NCBI GenBank assembly: GCA_042091275.1
Contig: JBELHR010000010.1
Coordinates: 4,272-68,271, forward strand
Source: JBELHR01 sp042091275
Lineage (GTDB): Bacteria; Bacteroidota; Bacteroidia; Flavobacteriales; Flavobacteriaceae
Length of the DNA stretch: 64,000 bases
Direction: 5' to 3'
The notes under the pieces are model-generated. The model did not search any database, was not told where the DNA came from, and saw nothing but the letters and a program-made list of their open reading frames with translations. Within the stretch, counting starts at the first letter, position 1. The number at the start of each line of letters is the position of its first letter. A program made the translations under genes and the position numbers. Below are positions 63,324-64,000 of the stretch, piece after piece.

Positions 63324-64000
63324 ATGAAAAGACAAATTATTATTTTATCCGCTGGTATAGGTTTATTAGCACTTGCTATGTTAGTTTATTCCGTTTTTAT
63401 GAACAATAAAAAGGAACGCCCTGTATTTGAAACAGATTCAACTAAATCTGCGTATGTTCAAGTTTATACGCCAGATGTCGTTCCAGTATCCATAGTAGAA
63501 AGTGGAAATTTAATAGCAAAACACAAAGTTTCTTTATTTTCAGAAGTTCAAGGTGTTTTGGAGCCAACTAAAAAGGAATTTCGTGCAGGGGTAAAATTCA
63601 ACAAAGGAGAACTTATTCTTAGGGTACAGGATGATGAGCATTTTTCAACATTACAATCTCAAAAGAGTACACTTCAAAATTTAATTGCCTCAATTATGCC
63701 AGATATACGCTTGGATTTTCCAGAGTCCTATGAGGCTTGGAATTCTTATTTGAGCGATTTTGACATTAATTCTAGTGTAAAAAATCTACCAGAGGCTGCT
63801 TCAGATAAAGAAAAGTATTTTATCACCGGTAGAAATATTTACACGAATTTTTATACTGTAAAGAATTTAGAGGCGCGTTTGGAAAAGTTTTATATCCGCG
63901 CTCCTTATAACGGTGTTTTAACCGAAGCTTTAGTCACTACAGGAACTCTAATCCGTTCCGGTCAGAAAATGGGGGAATTTATAGATCCGACCGTATTTGA
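63324..64000 (+). CDS. Efflux periplasmic adaptor, N-terminal part (cut by window edge)
   Basis: An ATG at 63324 opens a frame of 225 codons that runs off the window end. A membrane anchor (MKRQIIILSAGIGLLALAMLVYSVF, about 2-24) is followed by a lipoyl half (VSLFSEVQGVLEPTKKEFRAGVKFNKGELILRV), a helical region and YIRAPYNGVLTEALVTTGTLIRSGQ, the second half. This is an HlyD/AcrA-type adaptor, presumably followed by an RND pump outside the window. The segment between the lipoyl halves is longer than in the 56456-57538 adaptor, so the two are not recent duplicates. Confidence 0.87.
   Translation, partial: MKRQIIILSAGIGLLALAMLVYSVFMNNKKERPVFETDSTKSAYVQVYTPDVVPVSIVESGNLIAKHKVSLFSEVQGVLEPTKKEFRAGVKFNKGELILRVQDDEHFSTLQSQKSTLQNLIASIMPDIRLDFPESYEAWNSYLSDFDINSSVKNLPEAASDKEKYFITGRNIYTNFYTVKNLEARLEKFYIRAPYNGVLTEALVTTGTLIRSGQKMGEFIDPTVF

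Overview
The window looks like a chromosomal fragment of a Bacteroidota bacterium, most likely an aquatic member of Flavobacteriales or a close relative, and probably from a metagenome assembly. Reasons: AT-rich DNA; many promoters of the Bacteroidota type (-7 box TAnnTTTG, few Shine-Dalgarno sites); the gene order ferredoxin / acyl-CoA reductase / serC / serA; DUF2490, DUF4268 and TIGR02757 proteins; B12 uptake through a TonB receptor under a cobalamin riboswitch. No rRNA, tRNA, CRISPR array, prophage or insertion sequence was seen. The order is dense, with many 1-23 nt overlaps. Two 100-N gaps (4662-4761 and 61430-61529) are each flanked by identical 55-bp sequences, so they look like unresolved contig-end overlaps, not missing DNA. 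Layout: 1-862 arsenic resistance (ACR3 exporter, cut by the edge, and arsenate reductase). 1074-3862 GH20 hexosaminidase lipoprotein and MFS transporter. 3934-6382 DUF2490 barrel protein converging on a propeller-like lipoprotein. 6498-8925 tRNA modification (mnmE, miaE) around a DUF4268 gene. 9003-10669 dnaX, split by an A11 tract that suggests gamma/tau production by slippage. 10700-13812 acyl-CoA synthetase divergent from a FabH-like enzyme. 13814-15012 barrel protein and DCC thiol protein. 15136-19432 MacAB-like ABC exporter with two permeases and an adaptor, then a bidirectional terminator and purL. 23281-34823 housekeeping: methyltransferase, epimerase, rsmB, recG, pheT, pyrD, HMG-CoA lyase, guaB. 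34829-42203 a minus-strand run: TIGR02757, miaA, zinc-ribbon ion channel, exonuclease/GIY-YIG protein, YggS, serA, serC, acyl-CoA reductase, divergent from a ferredoxin. 42691-50025 glycosylasparaginase/cutC, ychF, parE/parC. 50022-53371 B12 uptake. 53455-61326 an RND efflux operon. 61332-64000 HtrA-like protease, barrel protein and the start of another efflux adaptor. How the genes work together: serA and serC supply serine synthesis. MiaA and MiaE give sequential steps of hydroxylated ms2i6A in tRNA, with MnmE acting at the wobble uridine. GH20 and glycosylasparaginase suggest use of GlcNAc-containing glycans or glycopeptides. Most unusual is the RND operon: its outer-membrane factor carries an N-terminal periplasmic-binding-protein-like domain fused to a TolC domain, and its last gene, overlapping the pump gene, encodes a small potassium-channel-like membrane protein. 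It is the best candidate here for an undescribed system. The dnaX slippage site and several apparent leaderless promoters are the next most interesting signals.
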